Shown: one piece after another, positions 1-7,788 of the stretch | How the letters are laid out: every line of letters starts with the position of its first letter | Position numbering within the stretch: the stretch's first letter is position 1 | NCBI GenBank assembly: GCA_900768505.1 | Contig: CAAGED010000048.1 | Coordinates: 1-38,564 of the forward strand | DNA length: 38,564 nucleotides | Reading direction: 5' to 3' | Source: Lentisphaeria bacterium | GTDB lineage: Bacteria > Verrucomicrobiota > Lentisphaeria > Victivallales > Victivallaceae | Made by a program: the position numbers and the translations under genes | Notes under the pieces: generated by a model | The model's input: the letters and a program-made list of their open reading frames with translations, nothing else | What the model was told of the DNA's origin: nothing | Databases searched by the model: none

Positions 1-13
1 TTCACTCGTTCCA
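1..13 (+). tRNA. 3' end of a tRNA, probably tRNA-Gly (partial)
   Basis: The first 13 bases read as the 3' acceptor strand CACTCGT, a U discriminator and an encoded CCA. They are almost identical to the 3' end of the complete tRNA-Gly that follows about 60 bases later. A U discriminator is usual for bacterial tRNA-Gly. The body of this tRNA lies before the window, so the anticodon cannot be seen; a second glycine tRNA in tandem is the simplest reading. Confidence 0.6.
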
Positions 14-69
14 TTTTTTTCCAAAATGAGGGGAATGTCAGGTGCAATTTTTGCGTTGTTTTTGAATGT

Positions 70-145
70 GCGAGTGTAGCTCGGCTGGTAGAGCATCACG
101 TTGCCAACGTGATTGTCGACGGTTCGAATCCGTTCACTCGCTCCA
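70..145 (+). tRNA. tRNA-Gly (anticodon GCC)
   Basis: A full cloverleaf can be folded by eye. The acceptor arm GCGAGTG (70-76) pairs with CACTCGC (135-141). The D arm contains GCTCGGCTGGTAGAGC. The anticodon stem TCACG/CGTGA carries the loop TTGCCAA with anticodon GCC at 103-105. The T arm GACGG/CCGTT closes the TTCGAAT loop. The discriminator is U142 and the CCA end (143-145) is encoded in the DNA. GCC reads the glycine codons GGC and GGU. A run of T follows. Confidence 0.96.
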
Positions 146-202
146 TTTTTTCTCCAAATGCTCTGAGTTCACCATAAACTTTACGGATTGAAATATTTAA
201 TT

Positions 203-787
203 ATGATTATCGGCTTAACCGGCGGTATCGGTTGCGGCAAGAGTTTCGTGTTGGAGGTTTTTCATGATTTCGGCTTTGCGATCAGCGACGCCGATAAAAT
301 CTGCCACGAAATATATCATCGACCGCCAGCTGAATTAAAAAAATTTCTCATTGATAACTTTGAGCCGGAAGTCTTCGACTGCCGCGGAGAAGTTAATCGT
401 CCGGTAATTGCCCGGGCGGTTTTTGCGCAGCATCATCTTTTGGGGCAATTGGAGGCGGTGATTTCGCCCCTGATTGAGCATGAGTGCGAGCAACTTATTC
501 GGCAATTCCGGAGCAGGGGGGGGGATTTAATTATGGAGGTACCATTACTCTTTGAAAAAAATTTTCAGGCCAAATTTGATTATACGCTTGCAGTTTGGTC
601 GACACCGGATATTGTAAATCAACGACTTAAGTCGCGCGGATATTCGGATGAAACAATAAAACAACGCTTAAATAGCCAATTTTCATCCGACAAAAAACTT
701 GAGCTGGCCGATTTCGGACTCATCAACAATTCTACACTGGATAATATTCGCAGTCAATGTGAACAACTGCTGACGGCGATTAAATAA
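203..787 (+). CDS. coaE: Dephospho-CoA kinase
   Basis: Catalyses the last step of coenzyme A synthesis in the cytosol, phosphorylating the 3'-OH of the dephospho-CoA ribose with ATP. The protein opens with the family signature: a P-loop GGIGCGKS at residues 7-14, then DAD at about 29-31 in the nucleotide/CoA site, and VPLLFE at about 113-118, typical of CoaE. The length of 194 aa is normal. I prefer the ATG at 203 over the TTG at 188, because CoaE proteins normally begin a few residues before IGLTGG; neither start has a good Shine-Dalgarno. It lies 41 bp before rho in the same direction and may be co-transcribed with it. Confidence 0.95.
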   Translation: MIIGLTGGIGCGKSFVLEVFHDFGFAISDADKICHEIYHRPPAELKKFLIDNFEPEVFDCRGEVNRPVIARAVFAQHHLLGQLEAVISPLIEHECEQLIRQFRSRGGDLIMEVPLLFEKNFQAKFDYTLAVWSTPDIVNQRLKSRGYSDETIKQRLNSQFSSDKKLELADFGLINNSTLDNIRSQCEQLLTAIK

Positions 788-828
788 AAAATTCTACTTT
801 TCTTAATATATATTGAAGGATCCTTAAT

Positions 829-2856
829 ATGGACGAAAACAATGCTGATTTAACTACAGCCACACCTCTGGAAAACAATAACTCTGAAACTGCCGCTCCG
901 GCCAAACGCCGCTATCGTCGCAAAAAAGAGCTTTCCAACGAAACTGAAAATGCGAATGCTACTACTGCTTCCGAAAATACGAACGAGGCAGTTGTCGAAT
1001 CGACCGAATTAACTCCCAAGCGCACTTCCCGTCCCCGCCGCAAAAAAAATATTCCGGCGGAATCCTCAGTCGAAGTTGTGAGTGAAAATACCGCTGCTGT
1101 GACCGAAGCGACAATGCGCCATGAGCCGATGTTTGAAGATGAGGCCAATACTCGAGGCGTGGCCTCTACCATGAATGACGCTGAAACTCCGATTAAACGT
1201 GAACCGATGTTTGAGAGTGATGAGCGCGATTTCAGGGCAGTTGCACCGATTGCTCCGGTTCAGCATCCGGCGGACCCGGCGGCGAATAGCGAAAATCAAG
1301 CCGTTCGCAATGGGAATGATGTACCTGCCGAAAATAATTCCGAACCGCGTTCACGCGAGCAAGCCGACCGTTACCGTCACAATAACAACAATAATAACAA
1401 CAATCGGCGCAACAATAACAACAATAATAACAACAATCGGCGCAATAACAATAATCGCAACAATCGTCATAACAACAACGGTAACAATCAGAATTATAAC
1501 AATAATAATAATTCCGACGGCAATAATCAGAATTACAACAATAATACTGCCGATCGTCAGGAAAATATTGAAGAACGGCAAAATTCCGAACGTTCTCAAA
1601 CTCCCAGTCTGAATATTTCCGATTTGCAGCGCAAGTCAATGGTGGAATTGGCGCAGATGGGGAAGGATTTGGGAATTGAGGGTATCGGCGCACTGGATAA
1701 ACCTCAGCTGGTATTCGAAATTCTCAAGGCTAACGCCGAAAAATCCGGGCAGATGTATGGCAGCGGTTATCTTGAAGTGCTGCCGGATGGATACGGATTT
1801 CTGCGTTCGCCAAATTATAATTATTTGCCCTGCTCGGAGGATATTTATTTGAGCCCCACCCAGGTTAAACGTTTTGCGCTGCAAACTGGTGATTTTGTCG
1901 GCGGTCAAATCCGTACTCCCCGGGAAAAAGAACGCTTTTTTGCCATGCTTAAGGTGGAAACCATTAATCATGATGCCCCGGAACTCAAAAAAGAGGTAAT
2001 GCCGTTCAGTACTTTAACTCCATACTTCCCGACCCAGCGCTTGGTTCTGGAAGCCGATCCCAACGATATTTCCACTCGGGTAATTGATTTGGTTGCTCCC
2101 ATCGGCAAGGGACAGCGTGGTTTGATTGTGGCTCCGCCGCGAACCGGAAAAACCGTTTTGCTGCAGAAGATGGCCAACAGCATTCTCAAGAATAATCCGG
2201 AAGTGACACTGATTATCCTGCTCATCGACGAGCGACCGGAAGAGGTGACCGATATGCAGCGCAGTGTCAATGCCGAAGTAGTCAGTTCCACCTTCGACGA
2301 ACCCCCGGAACGCCACGTTCAGGTGGCCGAAATGGTGGTGGAAAAGGCCAAGCGCTTGGTCGAGTACAAAAAAGATGTGGTTATTCTCCTGGATAGCATA
2401 ACCCGTTTGGCGCGGGCATACAACACGGTGCAGCCACATAGCGGCAAAGTGCTTTCCGGCGGTGTGGACGCCAATGCATTACACAAGCCTAAACGCTTTT
2501 TCGGAGCGGCGCGCAATATTGAAAATCATGGCAGTTTGACCATTATTGCCACTGCGTTAATTGAAACCGGCAGTCGTATGGACGAGGTTATTTTTGAAGA
2601 GTTCAAAGGGACCGGCAATATGGAACTGGTACTGGATCGTAATATTTCCGACAAGCGGATTTATCCGGCCATTAATATTGAAAAGAGCGGTACGCGTAAA
2701 GAGGATTTACTGCTGCATCCGGACGAACTCCAACGGGTTTGGGTACTGCGCAAAGCGGTTAACGGAGTTCCCCCCTCCGAGGCGATGGAGTTGTTGATCG
2801 GTAAGTTAAAAAAGATTCCGACCAACATTGAGTTTTTGTTGTCGCTGCAAGTATAA
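829..2856 (+). CDS. rho: Transcription termination factor Rho with Asn-rich N-terminal insert
   Basis: Hexameric RNA helicase that ends transcription at untranslated RNA. The C-terminal two thirds is canonical. A Rho-N helical segment sits around 260-300 and the cold-shock-type RNA-binding domain begins near GYLEVLPDGYGF (313 on). Walker A is APPRTGKT at 435-442, Walker B runs into IDERPEE at 466-472, and the Q-loop region SGGVDANAL follows. At 675 aa it is far longer than the E. coli protein (about 420 aa). The extra part is a charged Lys/Arg/Glu N terminus and an Asn-rich tract at about 184-240. The ATG at 829 follows an AAGGA Shine-Dalgarno. Identity is certain; the role of the insert is not known from the sequence. 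Confidence 0.97.
   Translation: MDENNADLTTATPLENNNSETAAPAKRRYRRKKELSNETENANATTASENTNEAVVESTELTPKRTSRPRRKKNIPAESSVEVVSENTAAVTEATMRHEPMFEDEANTRGVASTMNDAETPIKREPMFESDERDFRAVAPIAPVQHPADPAANSENQAVRNGNDVPAENNSEPRSREQADRYRHNNNNNNNNRRNNNNNNNNNRRNNNNRNNRHNNNGNNQNYNNNNNSDGNNQNYNNNTADRQENIEERQNSERSQTPSLNISDLQRKSMVELAQMGKDLGIEGIGALDKPQLVFEILKANAEKSGQMYGSGYLEVLPDGYGFLRSPNYNYLPCSEDIYLSPTQVKRFALQTGDFVGGQIRTPREKERFFAMLKVETINHDAPELKKEVMPFSTLTPYFPTQRLVLEADPNDISTRVIDLVAPIGKGQRGLIVAPPRTGKTVLLQKMANSILKNNPEVTLIILLIDERPEEVTDMQRSVNAEVVSSTFDEPPERHVQVAEMVVEKAKRLVEYKKDVVILLDSITRLARAYNTVQPHSGKVLSGGVDANALHKPKRFFGAARNIENHGSLTIIATALIETGSRMDEVIFEEFKGTGNMELVLDRNISDKRIYPAINIEKSGTRKEDLLLHPDELQRVWVLRKAVNGVPPSEAMELLIGKLKKIPTNIEFLLSLQV
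1378..1548 (+). repeat. AAT/AAC trinucleotide-rich tract in rho, with a 33-bp tandem duplication
   Basis: This stretch of rho is almost entirely AAY codons broken by CGG/CGC (Arg). It encodes about 57 residues that are mostly Asn. Within it, 32 bases at 1381-1412 recur without change at 1414-1445, a 33-bp period equal to 11 codons, so the duplication keeps the frame. Length variation by slippage would be expected here. Confidence 0.9.
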
Positions 2857-2890
2857 GTGAAGCAATAAAAATTAGGAGTGCGTTGAATTT

Positions 2891-3211
2891 ATGGAAAGCA
2901 ACAGATCGCATCTTTTGACTGGATTGGGGTTGTTGATCCTGGTTATTCTGATTTTTTTAGCGATTGCCATGATTGTGCCGATCCGGCAACAGAATCGTAA
3001 GATGGAGGAAGAGTTACTGACATTGCAGTTGGAGCATGACCGGGCTAAAATTGAATTGCAGCTGCTGAATCGTGAAATCAACGCTCTAAAAAGTTCCCCC
3101 GAAGCCATTGCCAAGGTGGCGCGGGAAAAATTTGGTCTTTGCCAGGAAAATGAAACCATTTTGCGTTATGACGAAAAGGCACCATCAGATGGCGATAGTT
3201 CGCGAAAATAA
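2891..3211 (+). CDS. FtsB/DivIC-like septum formation initiator
   Basis: Small bitopic membrane protein of 106 aa. A short polar N terminus is followed by one transmembrane helix at about residues 9-29. A coiled coil rich in Glu, Leu and Arg follows at about 30-68, then a short C-terminal segment ending in AREKFGLCQENETILRY, the pattern typical of the DivIC/FtsB family. Such proteins join FtsL and FtsQ in the divisome and signal septal wall synthesis. An AGGAG lies 12 bases before the ATG. It is 34 bp after rho and may share its transcript. Family members are hard to tell apart by sequence, so I give no symbol. Confidence 0.82.
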   Translation: MESNRSHLLTGLGLLILVILIFLAIAMIVPIRQQNRKMEEELLTLQLEHDRAKIELQLLNREINALKSSPEAIAKVAREKFGLCQENETILRYDEKAPSDGDSSRK

Positions 3212-3349
3212 CAACAATGATAAAAACTTACAATCTTAATTTGCATTTATCAGGAAGATATTTATATTTATATGTTAAAAAAACAAGATTTTGTAAAACA
3301 GATATTTTTTGGGAAAATTAAACAATTTTTAAAATAGCGGAGGCTGATC

Positions 3350-4582
3350 GTGTCTAAGAAAATGAAAATGTGGCAAAAGCTCTTAATCGCGCAAAGTGGA
3401 TTGTTGCTTGTAATTGGAGCTGCTGGTTGTCAACCGACAGTTATTTATGATCCTCGTCCGGTGGAGGAGATTCCGTCGATGTCCCAGACGGAGGCGACAA
3501 AGAGTGCGGTCGTTGAGAGCGATGAGACAGTGGTCATCCCCGGAAAAAATGGTAATGAAGTTGAGACCATTGAGGAAACCGCCATTGTTACAGAAACTCC
3601 GGGAAACGCAATTCCGGCAGATGAAGCAGTTCTGCCGGCAGGTAAAGCGGCAGAGCCGGCAGCCGGTAAGAATACTCCGGCACCAAAGAGCGGTAAGATT
3701 TATCCGGCATTCACTATGGATGCACCAAGTGCGGTAACTTACACCGTCGTCAAGAATGACAGTTTGTGGAAGATTGCGATAAAATATGGTATTACCCCGG
3801 AAGAGTTGGCGGATTATAATAAATTGTCCGGGAGCAAACGTTTGCATGTCGGACAGAAATTGATGATTCCGCCGGGGGGTAAAATGCTCAGTGCAGCTGA
3901 CGTTCAGAAAGAAATTGCTCGTCAGCGCAGAATGGCTCGCAAGCATGCGTCAAACGGCAGAACAACTACTTCCAGTGGCCGCAAGGTTGCGGCAAGCTCA
4001 AAAAGCAGTTCAGCGACCCGTCCAGCCGCGACAGCAAGTCGTCCGGCAGATGGTTTTCACATTGTGCAAGCGGGTGACTTTCCGGCTAAGATTGCAAAAA
4101 AATATGGCATTACAGTTAATGAGTTGTTGAAAGCCAATAACTTGAGCAGCAGTCGTAATTTGCAAATTGGCCAACGGTTGTTGATTCCGGAAATCAGTTC
4201 ATCCGCCAGCGTGACAAAAAATATTTCGTCTAATACTCCGGTGACAGTTCCGGAGACCGGAGTTCCGGCCGTTGCGGATTCAGATATTAATTCAATGATG
4301 GCCGGATTGGATTCACTGGTGCCTGCCGGTACGGCAGCTTCTCCGGTCGCTCCCCCGGCTGCGACTCCAGCGGCCACTCCAGCGGTGGATATTCCGATGG
4401 CACAGCCGACAGCGGTACCGACAATGACTTCATTTAAGGTACAGGAAGAAATTTCGGTAAAGGATTTTGCACAAAAACATGGATTGACCGAAGTAGAATT
4501 TTGCACCAGCAATCCTGATTACTTTACTGAAAAGATGATCAAGGCTAATACAATGGTAATGTTGCCGTCCAACAAACAGTAG
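3350..4582 (+). CDS. LysM-domain lipoprotein (three LysM repeats)
   Basis: Probable envelope lipoprotein that binds peptidoglycan. The start is GTG with a CGGAGG Shine-Dalgarno about 8 bases upstream. A basic N region and hydrophobic core end in GAAGC, a lipobox with Cys27 as the lipidated residue. LysM 1 spans about 131-174 (begins YTVVKNDSLWKIA), LysM 2 about 236-280 (begins FHIVQAGDFPAKIA), and a more divergent LysM-like unit covers 362-407. The linkers are rich in Pro, Ala and Ser. No catalytic domain is visible, so it may be an adaptor or anchor rather than an enzyme. An A+T-rich gap of 138 bp upstream may hold its own promoter. Confidence 0.85.
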   Translation: MSKKMKMWQKLLIAQSGLLLVIGAAGCQPTVIYDPRPVEEIPSMSQTEATKSAVVESDETVVIPGKNGNEVETIEETAIVTETPGNAIPADEAVLPAGKAAEPAAGKNTPAPKSGKIYPAFTMDAPSAVTYTVVKNDSLWKIAIKYGITPEELADYNKLSGSKRLHVGQKLMIPPGGKMLSAADVQKEIARQRRMARKHASNGRTTTSSGRKVAASSKSSSATRPAATASRPADGFHIVQAGDFPAKIAKKYGITVNELLKANNLSSSRNLQIGQRLLIPEISSSASVTKNISSNTPVTVPETGVPAVADSDINSMMAGLDSLVPAGTAASPVAPPAATPAATPAVDIPMAQPTAVPTMTSFKVQEEISVKDFAQKHGLTEVEFCTSNPDYFTEKMIKANTMVMLPSNKQ

Positions 4583-4600
4583 TAGCTTTAAAAAATAAAA

Positions 4601-4740
4601 TGGGCGGAGGCTAATTTACAATTTGCTTTCTTTGGTTTGCCGCCCGTTAGATAGCATGTGGGGAGTTTATTCAGCCCCCACCTGGAACAGGGTACATAGC
4701 TCTGCACCAAGCCGCTTCCGCTTTGCGAAAGCGGCTTTTT
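4601..4740 (+). ncRNA. Candidate structured RNA ending in an intrinsic terminator (6S-like?)
   Basis: This segment after the LysM gene is dense in pairing. GGGCGG (4602-4607) can pair with CCGCCC (4641-4646). GTGGGG and CCCCAC form a hairpin around 4659-4682. GGTACA and TGCACC form an imperfect stem. The 5' GCGGAGGCT can alternatively pair with AGCCGCTTCCGC near the 3' end, closing the whole structure. The segment CACCTGGAACAGGGT resembles the 3' side of the 6S RNA central bubble, but the region is shorter (about 125-140 nt) than usual 6S RNA. It could instead be a structured 3' UTR. Class not established. Confidence 0.4.
4709..4740 (+). terminator. Rho-independent terminator
   Basis: The arms AAGCCGCTT and AAGCGGCTT enclose a further CGC/GCG stem with a TTT loop, interrupted by one mismatch. 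Five T follow at 4736-4740. It would end transcription from the LysM gene and the candidate RNA. Confidence 0.88.
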
Positions 4741-5127
4741 GCGTTGACGCGGAAAATATTATTTTGTGATTTTACCATGTTTTTTTTGCAAAATAGTTGA
4801 GCAGATTGTATTTTTGCAAGATTGGTGTTGAGTGCGCATAGTGACGCATGTGACCGAAACGACATGTCGCCGCAAGGAGGCAAGATGCCGCATATTCTGC
4901 AAAAAAAGGTGCGGCGGAATTGTTTCATGTGACGTTAATACGCCACAACCGCCGCAACTCCCAGCGCTCAGTTCGAAGCAGATGCGGTGGAATTGTTTCG
5001 TGTGGCGCCAATTCGTCACGACAGGCGTGTGAGAATTTTTTCGTAAAAGCATGCTGAATGACTGGCCAGTGATGTGTATAAAGTGAATTACGGCAATAAA
5101 GAGACGCAATTTTATTGAGCTAAGATA
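4741..5127. other. Non-coding gap with two imperfect 37-bp direct repeats
   Basis: I see no convincing gene here; the reading frames on the minus strand have no recognisable domain or Shine-Dalgarno. The gap holds a TTTTGCAAAA palindrome at 4784-4793 and an inverted pair GCCGCA/TGCGGC at 4887-4892 and 4910-4915. It also holds two direct repeats, 4910-4946 and 4983-5019, which differ at 7 of 37 positions. The G+C-rich repeat block stands out from its A+T-rich flanks and may be a dispersed repeat or a decayed element. Confidence 0.55.
4910..5019. repeat. Pair of imperfect direct repeats (37 bp each)
   Basis: The copies at 4910-4946 and 4983-5019 start 73 bp apart and share the core GGAATTGTTTC. 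They have seven substitutions and no gaps. No function is evident. Confidence 0.6.
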
Positions 5128-5156
5128 TTGAAAAATCAGTAAATACGCTCTATAGT
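5128..5156 (+). promoter_or_regulatory. Sigma70-type promoter of the MATE-marR operon
   Basis: The -35 element TTGAAA (5128-5133) and the -10 element TATAGT (5151-5156) are separated by 17 bp. They lie 33 bp before the MATE start codon, and each matches the consensus at 5 of 6 bases. The overlap with a palindrome suggests repression. Confidence 0.75.
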
Positions 5157-5172
5157 AAAGTAACTTTATTAT
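5152..5172. promoter_or_regulatory. Palindromic operator, likely bound by the adjacent MarR protein
   Basis: The core TAAAGT-A-ACTTTA (5156-5168) is a perfect inverted repeat around one central base. Three more base pairs match outside it after a single mismatch, giving a 21-bp palindrome with 9 of 10 matching pairs. It overlaps the -10 box and the expected start site, a standard place for a MarR dimer. Assignment to the MarR encoded at 6495 is inference. Confidence 0.65.
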
Positions 5173-5188
5173 TTATTGAGGATTTTTT

Positions 5189-6550
5189 ATGAGCGCAGAC
5201 ATTAAACTTTTGTGGAAGTACATCGGCCCGTCGCTGATTGGCATGCTGATTGCCGGGTCGTTCAGCATTGTTGATACAATCTTTATCGGTCAGGCAATGG
5301 GGAAAATCGGATTGGCGGCGGTAGCGGTCACTTGGCCGCTTATTATGCTGTTCGGCGCATTCGGCTCGCTTTTCGGGTCTGGTGCGGCGGTATTAATCTC
5401 CCAAGCGCGCGGTTCCGGAGATGAGCGGGGTGCGCAGAAATTTTTTGGAGGCATGGTTCTTTTGATGCTTGTTTCAAGTTTAATTCTTGGAATTATATCG
5501 CTTGGCTTTCTGCCTCAGCTGCTCGTGCTGCTTGGCGCAACTCCGGAACTGATTCCGCAGGCGGTTGCCTATTCGCAGGTTATGATTTATGGTATTGCGC
5601 TTTTCATGCTGATGACCGGCGTTCTTGAGGTTGTGCGCAACGACGGGCGCCCGGCGCTTTCCATGTGGCTGTTAGTCACCGGACTAATCGGCAACATTTT
5701 TCTTGACTGGCTGTTCATCATCTTTTTCCGCTGGGGAGCGTGGGGGGCTGCTTTGGCTACCGTGATAAGTCAGGGAATTCCGGTATTGCTGGGAATTGTT
5801 TATTTTTGTTCACCGCTGACTCGTTTGCGGCTTACATGGGTTAATTTTAAATCCGATAATAAGACGCTTCGTAATATCACTCTCACTGGAATACCGATTT
5901 TTGGCAATATGCTCTCCATTATTGCCATGCTTTTTATGCATAACCATCAATCTTTGCGTTATGGTCAGGTGGATGGACTGGCTGCATACACAATGGTTGC
6001 CGCATTGGAATCGCTGGGCTCAATTCTGATGACCGGACTGGCTGCCGGAATGCAACCGCTGATTGCGCAAATGTATGGTGCGGGAAAATTTAAACGGCAA
6101 AATCGAATCGGCGTCTACACCTACTGGATGGCATTGGGTTTCGGAGTTGTGCTGATGCTGTTATCGTTTGCGCTTCATTCGGTCATGCCGGGCTGGATGG
6201 GGTTGACCGGCGAGGCGGAAAAACTTGCTTCGCACGGCGTTGTTCTGAGCGCGACGGCTTTTCTGCTGCTGGGGGTGATTCGGGTTGCCGGATTCTACTA
6301 TCAATCCAGCGGAAAAATTTTGGATTCCTCCCTGCTGATTTACGGTGATGCTTTTTTTGCCCTGCCGCTGTGTTTGTTTACGTTGCCGATATGGTTTGGC
6401 ATGAACGGCGTTTGGCTGGCGATGCCGGTGTCGCGTTTGATTTTATTTGCAATATTATTGTATTTATGGTTTGGAAAAAAGAGGGATGGACATAATGGAA
6501 AAAGAAAAATCTCGGGAGTTGCTTCGGGAATGGATCAGAATTCTTTCTGA
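5189..6550 (+). CDS. MATE family multidrug efflux transporter
   Basis: Inner-membrane antiporter that exports drugs or cationic metabolites using Na+ or H+. The 453-aa length and twelve or so hydrophobic segments fit the MATE family. The N-terminal pattern, with GPSLIGMLIAGSFSIVDTIF followed by IGQAMGKIGLAAVAVTWP, is typical of the NorM/DinF-like MatE repeat. A second MatE repeat begins around residue 230 (LTGIPIFGNMLS). The ATG follows TTGAGGATTTTTT, an acceptable Shine-Dalgarno. Its 3' end overlaps marR by 56 bp, so the two are co-transcribed. The substrate cannot be read from the sequence. Confidence 0.93.
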   Translation: MSADIKLLWKYIGPSLIGMLIAGSFSIVDTIFIGQAMGKIGLAAVAVTWPLIMLFGAFGSLFGSGAAVLISQARGSGDERGAQKFFGGMVLLMLVSSLILGIISLGFLPQLLVLLGATPELIPQAVAYSQVMIYGIALFMLMTGVLEVVRNDGRPALSMWLLVTGLIGNIFLDWLFIIFFRWGAWGAALATVISQGIPVLLGIVYFCSPLTRLRLTWVNFKSDNKTLRNITLTGIPIFGNMLSIIAMLFMHNHQSLRYGQVDGLAAYTMVAALESLGSILMTGLAAGMQPLIAQMYGAGKFKRQNRIGVYTYWMALGFGVVLMLLSFALHSVMPGWMGLTGEAEKLASHGVVLSATAFLLLGVIRVAGFYYQSSGKILDSSLLIYGDAFFALPLCLFTLPIWFGMNGVWLAMPVSRLILFAILLYLWFGKKRDGHNGKRKISGVASGMDQNSF

Positions 6551-6944
6551 TACTGAAAACGTCTATACCGTGTTCATTAAACGCTTTCACCTTAGTAAAA
6601 ATACCTTCTTTGCTCTGGATTATCTCAATTCTTACGGGGAGGGCGAGGAGCCGGCAATACTTGCTGAACGACTTGGATTGACGCGCCAAATGATGACGAT
6701 TGTGTTGAACGACTTGGAAAAACGCGGATATATTGTGCGTCAAGGGTGTACAGATGACCACCGTCGGAAAACCATCCTGCTCTCAAAAGAAGGAAAGGCG
6801 TTTGCTGAGAAGGTTTGTCAGGCATCGGAAAATTTTGATCTTGCGGCGCTTGCCGGATTTTCAGATGAGGAATTCAACGTAATGCTTGACCTCTCCAGGC
6901 GTTTTTATGAAAGAATCAAAAAACAGCTGGAAAATAAGTGCTGA
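6495..6944 (+). CDS. MarR family transcriptional regulator
   Basis: Dimeric winged-helix repressor of 149 aa. The winged helix lies at about 54-98. Its recognition helix is around TRQMMTIVLNDLEKRG (63-78) and its wing is DDHRRKTILLS (87-97), the DxR-type wing usual in MarR. An ATG at 6486 and a TTG at 6447 are possible starts, but GAGGGA sits eight bases before the ATG at 6495, so I use that. The gene overlaps the end of the MATE gene and is followed 15 bp later by an acetyltransferase. It probably represses the operon through the palindrome at 5152-5172; the ligand is unknown. Confidence 0.92.
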   Translation: MEKEKSRELLREWIRILSDTENVYTVFIKRFHLSKNTFFALDYLNSYGEGEEPAILAERLGLTRQMMTIVLNDLEKRGYIVRQGCTDDHRRKTILLSKEGKAFAEKVCQASENFDLAALAGFSDEEFNVMLDLSRRFYERIKKQLENKC

Positions 6945-6959
6945 CAAGGAGTTGTAATC

Positions 6960-7502
6960 ATGACAAGTGTACGCATAAGTGTTATGCCGCTGAAAACAGA
7001 GGATATTCCGGAATTCAAGCGCGAAATGCAGAAAGCGTTTCAATCTGGATATGAAGCGGAATACGGAAGTAGCCAATTGATAATCCTGCCGGAAAAAGAT
7101 ATTGACGAATCGCTTAACGGCAAAAACGCATTCGCCTGGAAAGCCGTCAGAAACGGCGAGCTGATCGGGGGTGCGGTCGTCTGTATTAACGCGGTGACAC
7201 AAGTGAACGAGCTTGAACTTTTTTTTGTGAAGTGCGATTGTCAAAGTCATGGTGCCGGTCAAACAATTTGGCACGTTATTGAAAAACAATATCCAGATAC
7301 AAAAATCTGGAAGACTTGCACTCCGTATTTTGAAAAACGGAACATCCATTTTTATGTGAACCGCTGCGGTTTCCATATCGTGGAATTTTTCAATCCGAAA
7401 CATAAGGCTCCATGGGATCACATGGAGCCGTCTGAGCAGATTGGCGGGATGTGCGATGAAGCCGGGGCATATTTTTTTGCTTTTGAAAAAGTCATGAAAT
7501 AA
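6960..7502 (+). CDS. GNAT family N-acetyltransferase
   Basis: A 180-aa protein with the usual GNAT order: an N-terminal strand and helix (MPLKTEDIPEFKREMQKAF), then a beta strand with AWKAVRNGELIGGAVV. The acceptor-side strand VNELELFFVKCDCQSHGAG follows in the place of the acetyl-CoA pyrophosphate loop, and FYVNRCGFHIVEFF in motif B. The acetyl-CoA loop CQSHGAG is a variant of Q/RxxGxG/A. An AAGGAG Shine-Dalgarno lies about 9 bases before the ATG, and the gene is 15 bp after marR. Together with the MATE pump it could detoxify a small molecule, but the substrate is unknown. Confidence 0.8.
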   Translation: MTSVRISVMPLKTEDIPEFKREMQKAFQSGYEAEYGSSQLIILPEKDIDESLNGKNAFAWKAVRNGELIGGAVVCINAVTQVNELELFFVKCDCQSHGAGQTIWHVIEKQYPDTKIWKTCTPYFEKRNIHFYVNRCGFHIVEFFNPKHKAPWDHMEPSEQIGGMCDEAGAYFFAFEKVMK

Positions 7503-7760
7503 GTATTTTTAATGTACTTACCCGATTCCAGGCTAATCCGTCCCCGATGTAAAAGGCGATTTTTTGTTTAAATGAAATGAAAATGTTATGTATATTAACG
7601 TGGTCAAGTTAGAAGCCAACCAAATATGTCCACAAAAACGATTGTATTTTTTATTTAAATTCCCGGTAAACTGCCTGGAAATGTATAGAGAATGTTCAAA
7701 ATATTACAATTTATGGATTAATTTCAACATAAAAAATGCGCTGCAACCATTATTGGATAC
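7503..7760. other. A+T-rich intergenic gap
   Basis: No gene, RNA or clear terminator is seen in this stretch between the acetyltransferase operon and the glycan operon promoter. Confidence 0.6.
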
Positions 7761-7788
7761 TTGACAATGATTAAAAATACATTATAGT
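7761..7788 (+). promoter_or_regulatory. Promoter of the glycan operon
   Basis: A perfect -35 TTGACA (7761-7766) and a -10 TATAGT (7783-7788) are separated by 16 bp. It is the best promoter match upstream of the 16-gene operon. Transcription would start near 7795 and leave an untranslated leader of about 235 nt, long enough for regulation, although I could not identify a known leader motif in it. A second TTGACA nearer the gene has no good -10. Confidence 0.65.

Noticed and set aside
1378..1548. CRISPR-like array in the repeated tract of rho
   Set aside because: The repeats are in-frame codon repeats without unique spacers; no cas gene is in the window.
1175..1693. Long open frames on both strands across the Asn-rich part of rho
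   Set aside because: They arise from the AAY repeat, which is free of stops in other frames; the rho frame is certain.
4671..5109. Overlapping minus-strand reading frames of 85 and 116 codons
   Set aside because: They cross the terminator hairpin and the direct repeats, have no Shine-Dalgarno or recognisable domain, and look like readings of repeat DNA.
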